64,000 bases of DNA from assembly GCF_900162615.1 (NCBI RefSeq), contig NZ_FUFN01000010.1:998149-1062148 (forward strand), given 5' to 3'. Within the stretch, counting starts at the first letter, position 1. Every line of letters starts with the position of its first letter. Below the pieces are notes generated by a model that saw only the letters and a list, made by a program, of their open reading frames with translations, had not been told where the DNA came from and made no database searches. The translations under genes and the position numbers were made by a program. Shown here one piece after another: positions 44,933 through 54,671 of this stretch. This DNA comes from Virgibacillus proomii (GTDB lineage Bacteria > Bacillota > Bacilli > Bacillales > Amphibacillaceae).

Positions 44933-45903
44933 AGCCACTAATTGAAATAGAAAATATGAAAAAATTTTACAAACAAAAACGGACAAATATATTCGAAAAA
45001 CCTTCGTTTGTAAAAGCTGTTAATGGCATATCACTCACATTATACGAAGGTGAAGCTTTTGGTTTAGTTGGTGAGAGCGGTTGTGGCAAGTCGACAATTG
45101 GTCAGCTGATTACTCAATTAATGAAGCAAACAGACGGAACTATTCGTTATAAGGGGAAAGATGTTTCTACGTTTTCGACTAAGCAGTTAAAAGCATGGCG
45201 ACAAGAAGTACAAATCGTTTTTCAAGATCCATATTCATCATTGAATCCTAAAAAAACGATGAAGTGGATATTAAATGAACCGTTAGCATTGCATCGAATT
45301 GGGGATAAGGCATACAGAAATGAAAAAATTATTCAGACATTAAAAGAAGTAGGTTTAGATCCTTCTTTTTTGTATCGGTATCCTCACGAACTTAGTGGAG
45401 GACAGCGACAACGCGTAGCTATTGCAGCAGCAATTATTTTAGAGCCTCGATTTATAGTAATCGATGAAGGAGTCTCGGCGCTAGATGTTTCTGTCCAAGC
45501 CCAGATTATTAATTTATTGAAAGAGTTGCAAGAAAAGTATTCTTTGACATACTTATTTATTTCTCATGATTTAAATATTGTCCAATATTTTTGCGATCGG
45601 ATTGCTGTGATGTATATGGGGGAAATAGTAGAACATGGCATGACGGAAGAAATAGGAGCTTATCCAAAGCATCCTTATACACAAGCGTTATTTTCAGCTA
45701 TTCCAACGATAGGAAACAAGCAGTCATCAACCAAGTTAAAAGGAGACCTACCAGATACATCAGATCCGCCATGTGGTTGCACGTTTCATCCTCGGTGTCC
45801 TCATGCTTTTGAACGTTGTAAGTTTGAAAAGCCTAGTACCGTGACAATAAGTAAAGGACATGAGGCAGCTTGTCATCTTATGAAGCTGGAGAAAGGAAAA
45901 TGA
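44929..45903 (+). CDS. ABC transporter ATPase, DppF type
   Basis: 324-residue second ATPase of the peptide importer. Walker A is GESGCGKST, the signature LSGGQRQRVAIA, Walker B FIVIDEGVSALD (Gly-Val in place of the usual Pro-Thr) and the C-terminal CGCTFHPRCPHAFE. The frame is open for 12 codons upstream inside dppD, but the ATG overlapping the dppD stop with GAAGGAAG before it is preferred. It completes a DppBCDEF-like system. Confidence 0.92.
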   Translation: MKPLIEIENMKKFYKQKRTNIFEKPSFVKAVNGISLTLYEGEAFGLVGESGCGKSTIGQLITQLMKQTDGTIRYKGKDVSTFSTKQLKAWRQEVQIVFQDPYSSLNPKKTMKWILNEPLALHRIGDKAYRNEKIIQTLKEVGLDPSFLYRYPHELSGGQRQRVAIAAAIILEPRFIVIDEGVSALDVSVQAQIINLLKELQEKYSLTYLFISHDLNIVQYFCDRIAVMYMGEIVEHGMTEEIGAYPKHPYTQALFSAIPTIGNKQSSTKLKGDLPDTSDPPCGCTFHPRCPHAFERCKFEKPSTVTISKGHEAACHLMKLEKGK

Positions 45904-45918
45904 GACATCTGGTGTATG

Positions 45919-46076
45919 CTTATCCCGCATGTAAGGCGCCGTAATACCCCCCTTTAAGAATGTAGACATAGACAATACGAAGAAGCCAAAGTGGTAAAAA
46001 ACGGCCCCTAAATGCCCGATTGGTTCATCTAACATTTCTTGGGAAAAGCATTCCAAGAAATGAAGTTTCACTTTAT
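45919..46076 (+). repeat. bcr1-like repeat, copy 7 (left of tandem pair)
   Basis: CTTATCCCGCATGTAAGG to CACTTTAT. Hairpin arms ACATTTCTTGG and CCAAGAAATG, a third pairing variant. Its right TTTAT at 46072-46076 is also the left TTTAT of the next copy. Confidence 0.92.
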
Positions 46077-46224
46077 CCCGCATGTAAGGTGCCGTAATAC
46101 TCCCACTTTAAGAATGTAGGCAATACGAAGAAGCCAAAGTGGTAAAAAACGACCCCTAAATGCCCGATTGGTTCATCTAACATTTCTTGGGAAAAGCATT
46201 CCAAGAAATGAAGTTTCACTTTAT
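46072..46224 (+). repeat. bcr1-like repeat, copy 8 (right of tandem pair)
   Basis: Near-identical to copy 7 but lacks a short GACATA duplication. TTTAT at 46072-46076 and 46220-46224. The end-to-end arrangement shares one TTTAT. Confidence 0.92.
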
Positions 46225-46301
46225 CCTTTAAGGAGAGCTGCACATGATAAATCCCTGTTGGCAGCTAATAAACAAACGAAATTGAAGAATGGAGAAATGC
46301 C

Positions 46302-47081
46302 ATGAATAGCGAGATTAGGATTGAACAGTTGGTGGAAAAACATGAATTGGAAAAGGTGATCCCCATAGAGAAGGCGATCTGGGGAAATGCTACACCTGTG
46401 CATCAGACCTATACAACAGTAAAAAATGGTGGGCTTATGCTTGGCGCATATGATACGGACCAATTAGTCGGCTTTTCATATGGGTTTAGTGCCTATGATG
46501 GAAAAGAAGTATATTTATATTCGCATATGCTTGGAATTACTCAACCATATCAAAAAATGGGGTTAGGGATGAAGCTAAAGTTAAAGCAAGCAGAAATAGC
46601 AGAGCAAATGGGGTATACCAAAATGAAGTGGACATTTGATCCGCTGCAAAGCTTAAATGCATATCTTAATTTGGCTAAACTCGGAGCTGTCGGAATGACA
46701 TATAAAGAGAATTACTATGGTGAAATGAAGGATGAGTTAAATCAAGGAATGCCCTCTGATCGTATGATTATAGAGTGGTATTGGAACCAGCGTTCATCAA
46801 TGGATGTCCAGAAAGTAGTCGATGATCAACTGTTATTAAGAGAAGTTAACGGAAATCCAGTTACGGCAGATATAGCTGATCAGTTGCTTCAAGGAAAGGA
46901 ATATTTTGTCACTATTCCTAACAATATACTAGAGTTAAAAAAAGAAGATTTGCAAAAGGCATTAGAATGGCGAATGAAAACACGCGAAGTTTTCCTGTCG
47001 CTATTCAAACAAGGTTTCCAAGCAAAGCACTTTATACGTGATTCTAATCGACCGTTTGGATATTTTTATTTTTCGAAATAA
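46302..47081 (+). CDS. GNAT-family N-acyltransferase (COG3375-like)
   Basis: 259-residue GNAT protein. The acyl-CoA site is in HMLGITQPYQKMGLGMKLK, and KMKWTFDPLQSLNAYLNLAKLG is characteristic of the COG3375 subgroup. The C-terminal half is longer than in a plain acetyltransferase. GGAGAAATGCC precedes the ATG. Some relatives lie with N-succinylamino-acid racemases and transfer succinyl groups to amino acids. Following a peptide importer, acylation of an imported amino acid or peptide is possible but unproven. A 13-codon frame with its own AAGGAG begins at 46244 and may be a leader or relic. Confidence 0.78.
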   Translation: MNSEIRIEQLVEKHELEKVIPIEKAIWGNATPVHQTYTTVKNGGLMLGAYDTDQLVGFSYGFSAYDGKEVYLYSHMLGITQPYQKMGLGMKLKLKQAEIAEQMGYTKMKWTFDPLQSLNAYLNLAKLGAVGMTYKENYYGEMKDELNQGMPSDRMIIEWYWNQRSSMDVQKVVDDQLLLREVNGNPVTADIADQLLQGKEYFVTIPNNILELKKEDLQKALEWRMKTREVFLSLFKQGFQAKHFIRDSNRPFGYFYFSK

Positions 47082-47090
47082 AGTAGAAGA

Positions 47091-47123
47091 AACCGAAAAG
47101 CCTGATTCGGCTTTCCGGTTTTT
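47091..47123 (+). terminator. Terminator after the GNAT gene
   Basis: Arms AACCGAAAAGCC and GGCTTTCCGGTT with a six-base loop, followed by TTT. Confidence 0.8.
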
Positions 47124-47144
47124 AAGGTTACCTATCTACTTTTT

Positions 47145-47235
47145 CTTACGATAAGTTAACATCGCCTCGGTGTGTCGTATCTTCGTTAGAAGCTCTTTAA
47201 TTTGTGCGTTACTAACCGAGCGCTTCTAGCTTTTG
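47145..47235 (+). repeat. Fragment of the GTAGCTTCGTCG-family repeat
   Basis: TTACGATAAGTTAACATCG, then AACCGAGCGCTTCTAGC, matching the middle and end of the family. It overlaps the last codons of the large surface-protein gene. Confidence 0.5.
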
Positions 47236-50200
47236 TTTCTTAATGAATAGGTTGTTTTTTTACGATAGGATTGATTCAGCCATACACTTGTACCAAGGAG
47301 TAATAAGAGTGTGCCGATTAACATCCAATTAAATATATTTGTTGCTGTATTCGGTAAGGAAGATGATCCTGTACCATTGTGATTGGAGGTATTTTCAATA
47401 ATTGGAGCTTGGCTATCATCCCTTGTTTGATTTGGTTTCGATTGGTTGATGCCATTATCCGCTGCTGGTTGCTCCATGCTAGGCTTTTCATTGTTGTTAC
47501 TATCTTGATCGCTTCCAGTAGATCCCTGGCCGCCATCCCTACCGGTAGAATTATCTTGCTCGTTTTTACCATCATTGGTACCTCCACCTGGTTGGCCGTC
47601 GTCCTCTGGATTTTCCGGCTTCTCTGGATTTTCTGGTTCAATGATTTCTCCATCAACGGTTAGAAAATTCCAAATGCTGGAGCGTGTTTTGCCGCCAAAT
47701 TTATCCGTCGCTATCGTATACCAGAAATATTCATGGTTCGGATCTAAATCATTCCATATGACAGAAGCTTTTTTACCACTTGGAACATTGTTTACGGTAC
47801 CGATTTTTTCGTCTGTATAAACATTGACTTCAATGTAATCCGTAGCAACCTTTTTTGTTTGTGCTGCTGTATCAAACTCAAAAGAAAATTCATCTTTTCC
47901 AGGATACTCCGTTGGATCATAATAATTATAATCATCCAGATAAGGAGAATACGTTTGGACATAGACTTGATTATCTTTCATTTTGAAATTTAAAATCCGT
48001 AAATATCCTTGACCGCCTTCAGGGCCGCCTTGATAATCAGCCAACATTTGATAAACGGTCCGATCAGCAAAGCCGTCTCCATTATCATCAATGTCATCTA
48101 CCAACGTTTGGGCATTATGATAATGTCCAGACAATACGGCAAAGACATTTTCATTTGGTACAACCACTTTTTCAAAAAGCTGATCCCCGATAGGGCTTCT
48201 ATTACCAGTCGCTAATAGATATTCATGTACATTAAGAATAGCTTTTCTGTTAGGATGAGCTTCAAGAACTTGATTTACCCAGGCAATGCCCTCTTCTTCA
48301 ATTCCCCAACCAAGATATATCATAATAAAGTCAATACCGTTTACAGACATTAAATCATAATGTCCACGGTTGTTTTGAAACGAACCTCCATAATAATCAT
48401 TATTTTTAAAGCGATCTTCTCCAAAGAAACGACTATAGTAACTATAATCATGGTCTTTGTTGTTGACATCATGGTTTCCAGCAAGAACTCCATATGGAAC
48501 ACCTGCATCATCTAACGTTTTCATAGCTTTATCTGCAACATTCCATTGGTTTAAATCATTATACACATTTACGATGTCTCCTGTGTGAAAAACATATTCA
48601 ATGTTTAGTTTTTCTCTATTTTTTACGATCCACTCTGTTTGCTTTTCATAAATATATGGATAGCTTTCCGTATAGTATTGTGTGTCAGACATCCAAACAA
48701 AGCTGAATTCTTCCCCAATAGCAGCAATCTGATCTTGAACGATAACACTTATTTTTTGATCTTGAACATATTCCTGCCCCTGAACAGTTCCCACAAGTTC
48801 AAAGTCTTCTTTTCCGGCAATCGTAGTTATAAGAGCATCCCATTTACTAGTTTGATAGTTCCAAGCGTACATGGTTACTTTTCTGCCTTCTAAGGAAGAA
48901 CCGTTCCAAACAATTTCAATTTCGTCGTTTTCATCTACCTGTTGATCGACAGTAACATCAAAACGGTGATAAGGAAATTGATAATCGGATTCCGTTTCTA
49001 GTTTGTTTCCATCGCGTACTTGTAATTGGTTGCGCCTATCATCTGTTATACGTTCTTCTCCTTCAGGAAGATACCCCTTGGGAGGCTCGGTATCAACAGC
49101 ATTCTGGGAAATGGTTATATTTTTATCTGCAGCAGTATATTGATACGCTTGATAAAAATCAACATTCATTTCATCATTTGTCGGATCTTTTACCGTAACG
49201 GATAGATTAGCACTGGTACTATCCGGATCATTTGCCAGCCAGTCAGGTAAGAACGGATGCTCTTCCACTACATGAAATGTTACCTTTTTTTCTACCGTAT
49301 TGTTTGCGGCGTCTGTAGCTTGATAGACGAGCTCATGTTTTCCTGGTTTTAAAAGGGCAGAAGAAGTCTGATAAGGAAGTGAAATATATTCTCCATCTAA
49401 TTGTGCAGTTAGTGAAGTAACTTCACTTGTTTCATCTTTTGCTTCTGCATTAATTATAAATTCGCCTTTATATGTTTCACCATCTTTGATAGAAGGAAGA
49501 ATAATCGGCTTTGTATTATCCGTTATAACCGTAGCGGCAACTTCTTCGTTATCCGAAACAGCTTTTATGTGATGCTTGCCATCGGGTACTTTCGTTGTAT
49601 CAAATAAATAAGCGGTTGAAGCAAATTCTTCTTCTCCAAGATTAAACGTGAAATCATAAACTGCATTTTTTCCAGGGCTGTCGCCAATCGAATAATCCTG
49701 ATTTGGATCACTGTATTTTGGATCATATATCGTTGTTCCATCAGATAAAACCAAGCGAATGTTTTTAATGGTAAAATCATCCCGATTTTCTTGAGAGGTT
49801 TCATCAAATGGCCCTACTTTGTTACCGGCCCGAATGGTAATGGTGTTTTCATTCTGTTTCAGTTTATCAGCAGGGATTGGAACAGTTAATGTAGTAAATT
49901 TCGTATGTGTATCATCGAATATCCGGAGAATTTCATCTCCCATCGTCACTCCGTTTTGAAAATAAATATTTGTATCTTTAACATCGAAAGCAAAATATGC
50001 CTCTGATTCCATTGCTTTAAAGGTGTTTGTCGCTTCATTGTTATCGATAAATAATTTAGGTGCAGTTTTTCCATCATCTGTTGTCGCCTTCATTACTTTT
50101 TCTCCAGAAAGCAGCTCATTATTGCTAACATTTAGTCGTAAACCTTCTTGTATCGTTGAAGTTTTAATGTTGATTGTACTGGAATTAGAAATCGATTCAT

Positions 50201-53200
50201 TTCTACCATCGCTTGCGACAAAATAATATTCTAATTCACGTTTGCCAATGAACTCTGGTTCATAAACAATATGTTCATATTTATGATCAGCTTGTGTTTC
50301 TAAATTAACTTTTTTAAAGTCGGCTGTTTTATCTGTGCGATAATAAACACTAACGGATTTAACATCAAGATTATCTGTAATGGTGGCTGAAAGAGTAACA
50401 GGTTCGTCTAAAGTAATTTCCTTGTTATTTGTTGTATGTTTAATTACTGGTTTTTCTGTGTCTTTAGGTAAATTGACTTTTTCAGCTGGCACTTGTTCCG
50501 TTAATACAGATCCTGGAGTTGCCGGGGATTTTCCGGCACTGATTTTTTTCGAATAAAGTCCTCCGTCGGTTGGATAACGATAAAAGATGCCTTTGTTAGC
50601 TGCCGTATCATCTACATCAACTTCATCATTATAGCTTGCATAGGAGAGTTCTTTTCCTGTTTTGGTAGCAATAATTAGTGTACGCTGGCCGCTGTTCGCC
50701 ATTGATGTATTATAAATCTTAAAAAGGTTTTTCCCTTCTATTAAATTTGTTTTAAAATTCGCATTAAAATCAGCAGCTGTTTTATCTGTGTTTGCATGAT
50801 TTATTATCCAGAATACGATTGTTTCTCCGGGATCAACCATCACTTCTTGGTCATCTTTTGGGTCCCAAATTAAGTCATTTCCCGCACCTGTATTCGGATA
50901 ACGATAACGGATCGAATAGTCTTTAAAATTAATCGATTCTGTTGAATTGTTATAGACTTCGATAAACTCATAGGCATCAGCGCCATTACTATTTGTCGTA
51001 TCCGGAACAAGTTCAGTAATTAAAAGAGGCGGCACCTTTTGATAATCTATATTTTCTACTGGAAAGTTGTATTCTTGAACTTTAGTTTTTGTCTCACCCG
51101 CTTCATTGGAAGCTGTTAAATAAAAGTTTATTTTATCGCTCCATATCGCATCCCGAGGAATTGTCACGGAATAGATAGTCGGGTCATCTTTAGAAGGTTC
51201 TAATTGCCAAGTTTGATAATCTGCTTTGTCACTTTGTGAAATTGAAATAGTTGCTCCTAATAACTTCTGTTTAGATGAGATGTTTACATTTATCGTAATT
51301 TGATCGTTGTCAACGGTAACCGCAGGATTTTTAATGATCGGTTTAGCTGCATTTTCGTCTTCAATCTTGACAGTTTTTTCCGGAGCTTGCCCAGGAACGA
51401 TGGTTAATGGTGTAATCGTTTCACCAATTCCAACCTTCAGCATCTTTGTTCCTTCTCGAGGGTAACTGTATACAATGCCTTGATCTGGAAGTGTATCATC
51501 TGTTGCAGTATCATTATAGGTTGCTTGCACAATTTCGTTATTAAACTTATCTGCAACGACTAAGGTGCGCTGATTGCCATTAGCCATTCCATCATTATAA
51601 ATTTCTGTCACATGACTTTCTGGCAGATTTAGCCCATATTGTTGATTGAAGTCTGCAAGTGTTTTGTCTTGGTTGCCGAAATTTTTAATCCAGACAATAA
51701 AGCTTTCTTGCGGCTCAATTACTTTGTTATCAGATAGCTTCCATACTTGATCGGCTGTACCGTCAGGATAACGATAAAATAATTGATAGTCTTTCATATT
51801 AATAGATTGGTTTGAATTATTATAGATCTCAATGAACTCATAACCATCTGCTTTATTCACATTTGTAGTGTCAGGAGTGATTTCAGTAATTAATAGCTTA
51901 GGAAGCTTTTGCGTATCCATGTTCGTTACTTGATCGACGGTAACGTGTATATCATTCTCTTTTGGGTATACAATTGTTCCGCCGTCCATAGTCTCTGCAA
52001 CTATTTGGTAGCTAAAACTAGGTGACCAAAGGTATTGTTTTGGCACCGTTACGGTAAATGTATCTGTTCCCTCCATTTTTATAAAAGAAAGCTCTTGGGT
52101 CATCATTTGCTTTCCAGTTTTATATTTTAGTGTCAAGTTTTTCACATGAGAGGCAGTTGCGCGAATAGTTAGATCGTTTGCATTGGAAATCTGTTCCACC
52201 GGCTCGTGCTTAATAATCGATTCTTCGTTAGCCGTTTCTGCTTTATTTGTAGAGTTTTTATTCTTTTTTTCTTGAACTGGTTTTGTGGAATTGGCTGTCT
52301 TTTCTTGTTTGCTGTTATCTTGAGGAGTTTCTTGAGGTACTTCTATTTCCACTTGTTGATCTGGTATTTGTCCATGAATTAATGTACCAGGTGTAGCTGT
52401 TTCGGCTACGCCACCGTCATTCATCTGGTTATTGTGAAAATAAAAGAGTTGACTTGCACTAGCTTCATGATAGTTGTAAGTAATTTCGGATATTTCTTTA
52501 TTTTCCTCTTGTTTAATAAATTTGATGGTTGAATCTTTCGCTGATATTGTTACATGACCAACCATGATGAATTGCTCACTTTTTAAGTTTGTATTGTAAT
52601 GATGATTAAAGGTTTCCACATGATTCGCTTTGTTAGTAAAACGGATGATTTTGGTCTTTCCAGCTGGAATTAGCGGTGAATCATTAAATTCAATTTTTTT
52701 ACCCTGAATCAATAACGAATAATCTTTTAACGGTACAGCTTCTGTCGTATTGTTATACACTTCGATAAATGGCTCGTTACCTAGGTTAACTTCCGTTATC
52801 ATAAGATGTGGAGCGGCTTGTGAATCAGCTTTAGATTCTTTTTTGATAGGGACTGTAAAAGTGTTTGAAGTTTGTTGGGTTTGCCCATTATCAGCTACAA
52901 TCCAATAGTTGATTTTTTCTGACCAAAGAGAAGTAGCTGGGATAGAAGTTGTAAAGGTATTGTTTTCTTCCTTATTCATCATTACTGCAACCGGCTTAGA
53001 AAATGGTGTAGGCTGATAGTATAAGGTTGCTTTTGTTGCGGTTGGAATGGTTGCGGTTATTTGCTGATTTTCGTAAGCAATAAACGATTCAGGTACGTCA
53101 TGTTGAATTTCTAATGGTTGCTTTATTTCTTCAGATGAATTGGAACTTTCATTTGATTGCTCATTCCATTTTTCTGTCTGTTGCTGTGAATTAGAAACAG

Positions 53201-53297
53201 CGGCATAAGCAATAGAGCTAGTTTGTAATAAATTTGTGATGACTAGCGTAATTGCAGTTATTACTGCTAAAAGCGTATGTAATTTTCTTTTTTTCAT
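47226..53297 (-). CDS. Giant wall-anchored protein with lamin-tail domains and metallophosphoesterase
   Basis: 2023 residues. A signal peptide (MKKRKLHTLLAVITAITLV) is followed by three lamin-tail domains near 165, 465 and 755, each starting with an LLITE-type strand and holding an FIE(V/I)YNN motif. Between them are Ig-like strands (ATLYYQP, KNLTLKYKTG, KSVSVYYRTD). A calcineurin-like phosphoesterase spans about 1530-1800: MSDTQ, HTGDIV, AGNHDV, NVHEYL and LSGHYHN supply the metal ligands. A Pro/Glu/Gly/Asp-rich stalk follows, then LPNTA at about 1981, a hydrophobic helix and RKKTTYSLRNK. LPNTA is a variant sortase motif. A GTG at 53318 is in frame, but the ATG at 53297 gives the clean signal peptide. 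No sortase gene is nearby. Extracellular nuclease or phosphatase activity is an inference. Confidence 0.9.
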   Translation of the reverse strand: MKKRKLHTLLAVITAITLVITNLLQTSSIAYAAVSNSQQQTEKWNEQSNESSNSSEEIKQPLEIQHDVPESFIAYENQQITATIPTATKATLYYQPTPFSKPVAVMMNKEENNTFTTSIPATSLWSEKINYWIVADNGQTQQTSNTFTVPIKKESKADSQAAPHLMITEVNLGNEPFIEVYNNTTEAVPLKDYSLLIQGKKIEFNDSPLIPAGKTKIIRFTNKANHVETFNHHYNTNLKSEQFIMVGHVTISAKDSTIKFIKQEENKEISEITYNYHEASASQLFYFHNNQMNDGGVAETATPGTLIHGQIPDQQVEIEVPQETPQDNSKQEKTANSTKPVQEKKNKNSTNKAETANEESIIKHEPVEQISNANDLTIRATASHVKNLTLKYKTGKQMMTQELSFIKMEGTDTFTVTVPKQYLWSPSFSYQIVAETMDGGTIVYPKENDIHVTVDQVTNMDTQKLPKLLITEITPDTTNVNKADGYEFIEIYNNSNQSINMKDYQLFYRYPDGTADQVWKLSDNKVIEPQESFIVWIKNFGNQDKTLADFNQQYGLNLPESHVTEIYNDGMANGNQRTLVVADKFNNEIVQATYNDTATDDTLPDQGIVYSYPREGTKMLKVGIGETITPLTIVPGQAPEKTVKIEDENAAKPIIKNPAVTVDNDQITINVNISSKQKLLGATISISQSDKADYQTWQLEPSKDDPTIYSVTIPRDAIWSDKINFYLTASNEAGETKTKVQEYNFPVENIDYQKVPPLLITELVPDTTNSNGADAYEFIEVYNNSTESINFKDYSIRYRYPNTGAGNDLIWDPKDDQEVMVDPGETIVFWIINHANTDKTAADFNANFKTNLIEGKNLFKIYNTSMANSGQRTLIIATKTGKELSYASYNDEVDVDDTAANKGIFYRYPTDGGLYSKKISAGKSPATPGSVLTEQVPAEKVNLPKDTEKPVIKHTTNNKEITLDEPVTLSATITDNLDVKSVSVYYRTDKTADFKKVNLETQADHKYEHIVYEPEFIGKRELEYYFVASDGRNESISNSSTINIKTSTIQEGLRLNVSNNELLSGEKVMKATTDDGKTAPKLFIDNNEATNTFKAMESEAYFAFDVKDTNIYFQNGVTMGDEILRIFDDTHTKFTTLTVPIPADKLKQNENTITIRAGNKVGPFDETSQENRDDFTIKNIRLVLSDGTTIYDPKYSDPNQDYSIGDSPGKNAVYDFTFNLGEEEFASTAYLFDTTKVPDGKHHIKAVSDNEEVAATVITDNTKPIILPSIKDGETYKGEFIINAEAKDETSEVTSLTAQLDGEYISLPYQTSSALLKPGKHELVYQATDAANNTVEKKVTFHVVEEHPFLPDWLANDPDSTSANLSVTVKDPTNDEMNVDFYQAYQYTAADKNITISQNAVDTEPPKGYLPEGEERITDDRRNQLQVRDGNKLETESDYQFPYHRFDVTVDQQVDENDEIEIVWNGSSLEGRKVTMYAWNYQTSKWDALITTIAGKEDFELVGTVQGQEYVQDQKISVIVQDQIAAIGEEFSFVWMSDTQYYTESYPYIYEKQTEWIVKNREKLNIEYVFHTGDIVNVYNDLNQWNVADKAMKTLDDAGVPYGVLAGNHDVNNKDHDYSYYSRFFGEDRFKNNDYYGGSFQNNRGHYDLMSVNGIDFIMIYLGWGIEEEGIAWVNQVLEAHPNRKAILNVHEYLLATGNRSPIGDQLFEKVVVPNENVFAVLSGHYHNAQTLVDDIDDNGDGFADRTVYQMLADYQGGPEGGQGYLRILNFKMKDNQVYVQTYSPYLDDYNYYDPTEYPGKDEFSFEFDTAAQTKKVATDYIEVNVYTDEKIGTVNNVPSGKKASVIWNDLDPNHEYFWYTIATDKFGGKTRSSIWNFLTVDGEIIEPENPEKPENPEDDGQPGGGTNDGKNEQDNSTGRDGGQGSTGSDQDSNNNEKPSMEQPAADNGINQSKPNQTRDDSQAPIIENTSNHNGTGSSSLPNTATNIFNWMLIGTLLLLLGTSVWLNQSYRKKTTYSLRNKS

Positions 53298-53440
53298 TTT
53301 TATAACCATTCCTTTCACTTTCGCTCAAGGCACAAAACGGTATGAAATGTACTTGTGCTGAGCGCTTTTTTATTATTCTAGATTTATGGGGATGCTTAGT
53401 TAACTACAAATCACGTGGAGGTGAGTGTGCTATTCTGTAA

Positions 53441-53578
53441 TTTAGACAGTTTGAAGAAAAAGGACCTTATAACCCAGAGCTATATAAAAAATCAGATGTA
53501 CTTCCTGTAAGTCGTGAGATAACGGTCGAACAAGCTATTGCACTCGCAAAATCTCAAGGTTTTCGCATGCTATATTAG
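53441..53578 (+). pseudogene. Orphan 3' coding fragment
   Basis: A clean frame of 45 codons plus stop: FRQFEEKGPYNPELYKKSDV, then a segment ending ITVEQAIALAKSQGFRMLY. It reads like the C-terminal end of a larger enzyme, but I cannot name the family. No start or ribosome site is present. Confidence 0.45.
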
Positions 53579-53840
53579 AAACTAAAGAACATAGACAAAT
53601 TGCTATTGGTTTATAATTTTTTTTAAAAAGTCATCTTTGATGGTTTATTTGGCATATAGTTTTAATTTAAAAAGTAATTATGGGGTTATTTCATACTTTC
53701 CCTCCCTTTTATAGACTTTATATAAAGTATAAATATTAACTATTAATACTCAGTTAAAACAATGTAAAGATTTGTAAAGCATCACAAAAAGCGAAAGGAG
53801 TGCATATATCATCGGTTCTTTTCACTTTTTTATGTGTGTC

Positions 53841-53940
53841 AGGCATGGCGACTATCTTAGTGGTGAAAGTCCACTGTGGGGGTTACACAACAACCAACCA
53901 CTAGAGAAGCGCAAGGCACTTATCGTGAGGAAAGGGCTGA
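53841..53940 (+). mobile_element. Group II intron relic
   Basis: GTGGTGAAAGTCCACTGTGG, CGCAAGGCAC and TATCGTGAGG in the order of intron domain I, as at 28699. It abuts the lysozyme pseudogene, replacing that gene's N-terminal part. Confidence 0.6.
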
Positions 53941-53984
53941 ACAATTTATAGTGTTTTTACACCATGAATGCACGAAGGATAAAC

Positions 53985-54666
53985 TTCTAAATGAGTTAAT
54001 GAGCGCTGATAAGGCTGCGCTTTTTTTAGTGGCTGATGTGGAAGAACAAACCACAGACATGGCGCCAGCTACCCAGGCATTTATTGATACGTTGAAAGCG
54101 AAGGGGTGGAAGGGTGATCTATATTCAGGCCACGACACCTATAAGCCGCTGGACATGGACAAGGTGAAAGCAGACTTTGTTTGGATCCCGCGTTATGGTA
54201 GCAACAAGCCAGCTTGCCCGTGTGATTTATGGCAATATACGGAGACTGGTCGTCTTGTGTCCAGTAATGTGGACTTGAACAAACTGACTGGTAGCAAGTT
54301 GTTGTCATATTTTACTGGCGGTAGTCTAATGTACAGCAAACCGCTAAACCGGTGAAGCCATCCAGTAAGCCTGCTGCCGCTTTCAGTACTTATACCGTAA
54401 AATCTGGAGATACGTTGTCAGGCATTGTGGCTAAGTATGGTACAAGCGTAGCAGCCCTGCAGCACCTGATCTATAAGGGACAAAAGATCAAGCTGTCCAG
54501 ATCTGCACAAGCAAAGCCGGTCGCTAAATACCATACAGTTAGAGCAGGAGATGCCGTATCTGGACTTGCTGTTAAATATGGTAGTACGTAAGCGCAGACC
54601 AAGACATGGAATAAGCTTTCTGATGTCAATAAAATTTATGTGTGTCAGAGACTACTGATTAAATGA
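53985..54666 (+). pseudogene. GH25 lysozyme with LysM repeats, truncated and frameshifted
   Basis: The C-terminal half of a family 25 muramidase is clear: FLVADVEEQTTDMAPATQAF, KADFVWIPRYG, CDLWQYTETG and SSNVDLNKLTGSKLL. The N-terminal barrel half with the catalytic Asp-x-Ser start is missing. A frameshift near 54330-54350 leads into a Pro/Ser linker and two LysM units (YTVKSGDTLSGIVAKYG; YHTVRAGDAVSGLAVKYG), the first shortened. A stop at 54589 interrupts the second, which ended at 54666. This is the layout of a prophage endolysin; no other phage genes remain. Confidence 0.82.
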
Positions 54667-54671
54667 GAACG

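Noticed and set aside
47318..47820. Open frames antisense to and within the large surface-protein gene
   Set aside because: They are shadows of the low-complexity stalk region and have no ribosome sites.
53876..53985. N-terminal part of the apparent lysozyme open frame
   Set aside because: This part coincides with group II intron domain I sequence and does not resemble the GH25 N-terminus.
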